A stretch of DNA of 64,000 nucleotides. Source: Mallotus nudiflorus (lineage: Eukaryota; Streptophyta; Magnoliopsida; Malpighiales; Euphorbiaceae). The notes below the pieces were generated by a model. It worked only from the letters and a program-made list of their open reading frames with translations. It did not search any database and had not been told where the DNA came from. Of this stretch, positions 61,018 to 64,000 are shown in pieces. Position 1 is the first letter of the stretch. Each line of letters opens with the position of its first letter. Location: assembly GCA_947683625.1 (NCBI GenBank), contig CANTUR010000460.1, forward strand, positions 1,479,001 to 1,543,000, read 5' to 3'. The position numbers and the translations under genes are program-made.

Positions 61018-61870
61018 AGAGGCCATAAATAGTCCTAACTTTGAGAAATGGCTAGAAGCCATAAAATTAGAAATGCAATCCATATATGATAATTAAGTTT
61101 GGAACTTGATTGACCTAACTGATGGCTTAAAAAATTTTGGATGCAAATGGGTTTTTAAAAAGTATATAGACATGGATGGCAATGTGCATACCTTTAAGAC
61201 AAGACTGGTTGTAAAGGGTTTCAAATAAACACATGGTACAGACTATGATGAAACCTTTTCACCAGTTGCTATGCTAAAATCTATTCAAATTCTCCTTGCT
61301 ATTGCTGCATACTATGATTATAAGATATGGCAAGTGGATGTCAAAACAACATTTCTTAATGGAAACCTACTTGAGGATGTGTACATGACACAACCAGAGG
61401 GTTTTATCAATCCTGAGAATTTTGGAAAGGTATGCAAGCTTTAAAGGTCCATTTATGGATTGAAGCAAGCATCTTGGAGTTGAAATCTTCATTTTGATGA
61501 AGCAGTCAAAGAGTTTGGCTTCATTAAGAATGAATATGAACCTTGTGTCTACAAGAAGGTTAATGGGAGCATAATTATGTTTTTACTGCTGTATGTTGAT
61601 GACTTACTACAAATTGGAAATGATATCCCTATTTTAGAAAATGTTAAATCATGGCTAAGGAATTGTTTCTCAATGAAAGACTTAGGTGAAGCTGCTTATA
61701 TATTAGGCATCAAGATCTATAAAGATAGATTTAAAAGACTTATTGGCATAAGTCAAAGCACTTATATTGATAAGGTATTGAACAGGTTTAGCATGCAAGA
61801 CTCTAAGAGAGGATTCTTACCAATGTCATATGGCATTAGTCTTAGTAAGACTCAGTGTCCTATGACATAA
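61018..61870 (+). pseudogene. Copia reverse transcriptase remnant
   Basis: Motifs in order: VWNLIDL, GCKWVFKKYIDMDGNVHTFK, GTDYDETFSPVAM, VDVKTTFLNGNL, TQPEGF, SIYGLKQAS and LLYVDDLLQIGND with the catalytic YVDD intact, then FSMKDLGEAAYILGIKI. At least four stops occur at positions normally Gln or Trp (for example KGFK-stop-THGTD). Its position after integrase confirms Ty1/copia order. Confidence 0.9.
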
Positions 61871-61884
61871 GATGAATGAGACAG

Positions 61885-62575
61885 CATGAGTAAGATTCCA
61901 TATGCTTCTGCTATTAGATCTATCATGTATGCAATTTTATATACTCAACCTGATGTTTCATATACCTTAAGCACAATGAGCAGATACTAGTTAGACCCAT
62001 ATGAAAGTCACTGGACAACAGTTAAAAATATCCTTAAGAACTAAAAATGCATTTTTACTGTATGGTGGTAAGGAGGATGAGCTAGTTATAAATGGTTACA
62101 TAGATGCCAGCTTCCAAACTGACAAAAATGATTTTCGATCATAGTCAGGTTATGTGTTTTGTTGGAATGGAGGTGTAGTGAGCTGAAGGAGTTCCAAGTA
62201 AGACATTATGCAGATTCTAGAATAGAAGTTGAGTATATAGCTGCCTCATAAGCAGCTAAGGAGGTTATTTGGATCAAGAAGTTCATAACTGGACTAGATG
62301 TTATTCCTAGTATATTAGATCCAGTGAACTTATATTATGATAATAATGGAGCTATAACTCAAGCTAAGGAGCCCAAATCACATTAGAGATCCAAACATAT
62401 ACTCAGGCTTTATCATCTCATTCGAGAAATCATTGAGAGAGGAGATGTGAAGATATGCAGAGTACCTACGAATAATAATATTGCTGATCCATTAACTAAG
62501 CCTCTTCCACAGTCTAAGCATGATAGTCATACTAGGTCCATGGGTATTAGTTTTAATATTAATTGGGCCTAGTGT
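61885..62575 (+). pseudogene. Copia RNase H remnant
   Basis: QPDVSYTLSTMSRY, then DSRIEVEYIAAS, AAKEVIWIKKFI, YYDNNGAITQAKEP and NNNIADPLTKPLPQ give the standard order. Several stops and a frameshift around 62030-62210 disable it. It ends at a stop just before the polypurine tract. Confidence 0.85.
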
Positions 62576-62586
62576 AAGTGGGAGAT
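62576..62586 (+). other. Polypurine tract of the copia element
   Basis: AAGTGGGAGA next to the LTR start TGTTAGTGATATACACTAGG, the typical plant copia arrangement. Confidence 0.85.
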
Positions 62587-64000
62587 TGTTAGTGATATAC
62601 ACTAGGTCAATCATGTATGACCATGTTTTGACTTTATCATTTTTTTAATAAAGAGGAATTTTTCATTATCATTTTATGTTATGATAATTACTTGATTATT
62701 CAATTCTTACTAAGGTCATCAAGTATATGACTTGAAAGTAAAACCCTTAGATTAAATATGATTTCTATTCAAATTATCCTTAGTCATAACAATGTATTAT
62801 GGCTAGTATGGTGTTGATTGATGAGTATGTTTTACTAATAATGAATATGAGATATTATGTCATCTCATAAGTACTTATTTAGGAAATAAAGTGCTGGATT
62901 GACCCATCATGAGAATTCCACATAGATAATTGTCATAAGTAATTCTCATCACAGTAATATTGGGTTAGTCCTTTAACCTTGAAATCACCATGGATTTCTA
63001 CATAACTATTTTGTATTTTGATACAATCTTACATTATCTTTAACCAGATGATAAAATAAGTTGTTGTTGGGTATAAAATGAGCTATGTGAGGAATGTGAG
63101 TGATTGAGAAGAAATTTGTCCCTCATTTGATATGAGTAAGATATCTATGGGTCCCTTGATAAGATAGATTGAGGAAAATGCATGGCCATGCTAAAGTAAA
63201 TTGATAAAGAGTTATCATTCTCAGTCTACTTGGAATCAAGAAATTATATGATTTAATTCTATAAGGATGACATAATTTATGCCTTATATTCAATTAAGAT
63301 ATCATGTGATAAAGGCACTAGAATATTCACTATATATTAGGTTATGTCGGATTATTGACTTCACATGACTTGGGTAGTCATAAGGTCTTGCTAGAGGCCA
63401 CTTATGACTTGTAGGCCTAAATAGAGATTTAAGGCCCACTACCAATGTCATGTGAAACTACAAGGTCACACACTTTGAACAAGCCCAAAACGAATATGGG
63501 TTTAACAAGCCCAAATAAGCAATGTGGAAATAAATAAATAAAATATTTATTTATTTAAGATAAAGGTTATCTTAAATAAATAGAATATTTTTTTCTAATT
63601 TAATTTTAATAAAATCAGAACAAGAATAAGTGTGAAATTACCAAAAGGTTGTTTGGTAAGTGAAACCCTAATTTAAATGTCTCCAAATATGTTATATTCT
63701 CTACGGTTTTACACACTCCTATTATTTTACCACCAAATTTGTTTTCTTTCCTTTTAGAAAACAAAACATAGAGTTCTTTTTATTCTTGATTTATGAGAAA
63801 TCAAGAGAAGGTGCTAACACACAAGTATTCATTTTCAACTCAGGGGTTGTTCGTGTGGACACTTATAGAGGACAGATTCTTTTGGAGACATCTCAAATCT
63901 GAACTGCTAAATTAAAAGCTCGAGGTAGGGTGTCACTAGAGTGAACCTCCTCTTTTCCTTCAAAATTTTTTGCCCTTTCTACATTTGTGGTAAGAAAAAC
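62587..64000 (+). mobile_element. Copia element 3' LTR (runs off the window)
   Basis: Begins TGTTAGTGATATAC after the polypurine tract and reaches the window end. Its 63908-64000 part matches 56635-56735 of the 5' remnant, so roughly 100 bp remain beyond 64000 and the full LTR is about 1.5 kb. Non-coding. Confidence 0.85.

Overview
The window looks like nuclear DNA from a eudicot plant. It is extremely AT-rich and carries one intron-containing gene of a plant enzyme family (a MO1/CTF2-like FAD monooxygenase) in a sea of plant transposable elements: Tekay-type chromovirus, Athila-like gypsy, Ty1/copia, CACTA, MITEs, and endogenous caulimovirid (pararetrovirus) fragments. I cannot name the species from sequence alone.

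Layout. 1-10640: three tandem copies of a ~1.4-1.5 kb AT-rich unit, each with an internal degenerate ~86-bp repeat. Two ~3 kb solo LTRs split them, each with a 5-bp target duplication (TAAAA, AATAA). 11031-13889: the only convincing host gene, five exons on the plus strand, 411 codons, with a TATA box, a poly(A) signal and two MITE-like introns. 15300-19345: a truncated MULE-type MITE, then a minus-strand CACTA element holding transposase remnants, a ~0.9 kb foldback and a GC-rich tandem/inverted array. 20185-24520: badly decayed Athila-like LTRs in opposite orientations, with a PBS and a gag remnant. 25469-29309: a plus-strand CACTA element with a transposase remnant and an eight-unit minisatellite. 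30124-37798: two more ~3 kb solo LTRs of the first family, one per strand, around a MITE with a perfect 9-bp duplication. 37799-47448: two inverted endogenous caulimovirid fragments separated by a solo LTR of a second family (called LTR-B here) with duplication ATAGT. 47449-53999: a minus-strand Tekay-type chromovirus, the internal-region relative of the 3 kb solo LTRs. It has lost RNase H and the integrase N-terminus, and a solo LTR-B splits its gag. 54000-56634: 3' LTR, polypurine tract and repeat-rich tail of a minus-strand LTR-B element. 56635-64000: a nearly complete but dead Ty1/copia element whose 3' LTR runs off the window.

How it fits together. Nothing here is an operon or a pathway. 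The retroelement coding regions are riddled with stop codons. Many of those in conserved motifs look like C-to-T or G-to-A changes, as expected for old, methylated repeats. The nesting gives a relative order: the tandem unit predates solo LTRs 1 and 2; the Tekay element predates both LTR-B insertions into it; the caulimovirid array predates the plus-strand LTR-B.

The most unusual signal is inside the 3 kb Tekay-type LTRs. All four copies keep the same series of modules in otherwise diverged AT-rich sequence: a GC-rich block (ending at a GTGAG donor in three copies), paired hairpins, a 64-66 bp block between TTTTAG and a GTAAGT/GTGAGT donor (the donor is decayed in one copy), a ~60-bp tandem repeat array, and a block after a long polypyrimidine-CAG acceptor. 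This resembles a conserved spliced non-coding leader carried inside an LTR. That reading is inference and needs transcript evidence.
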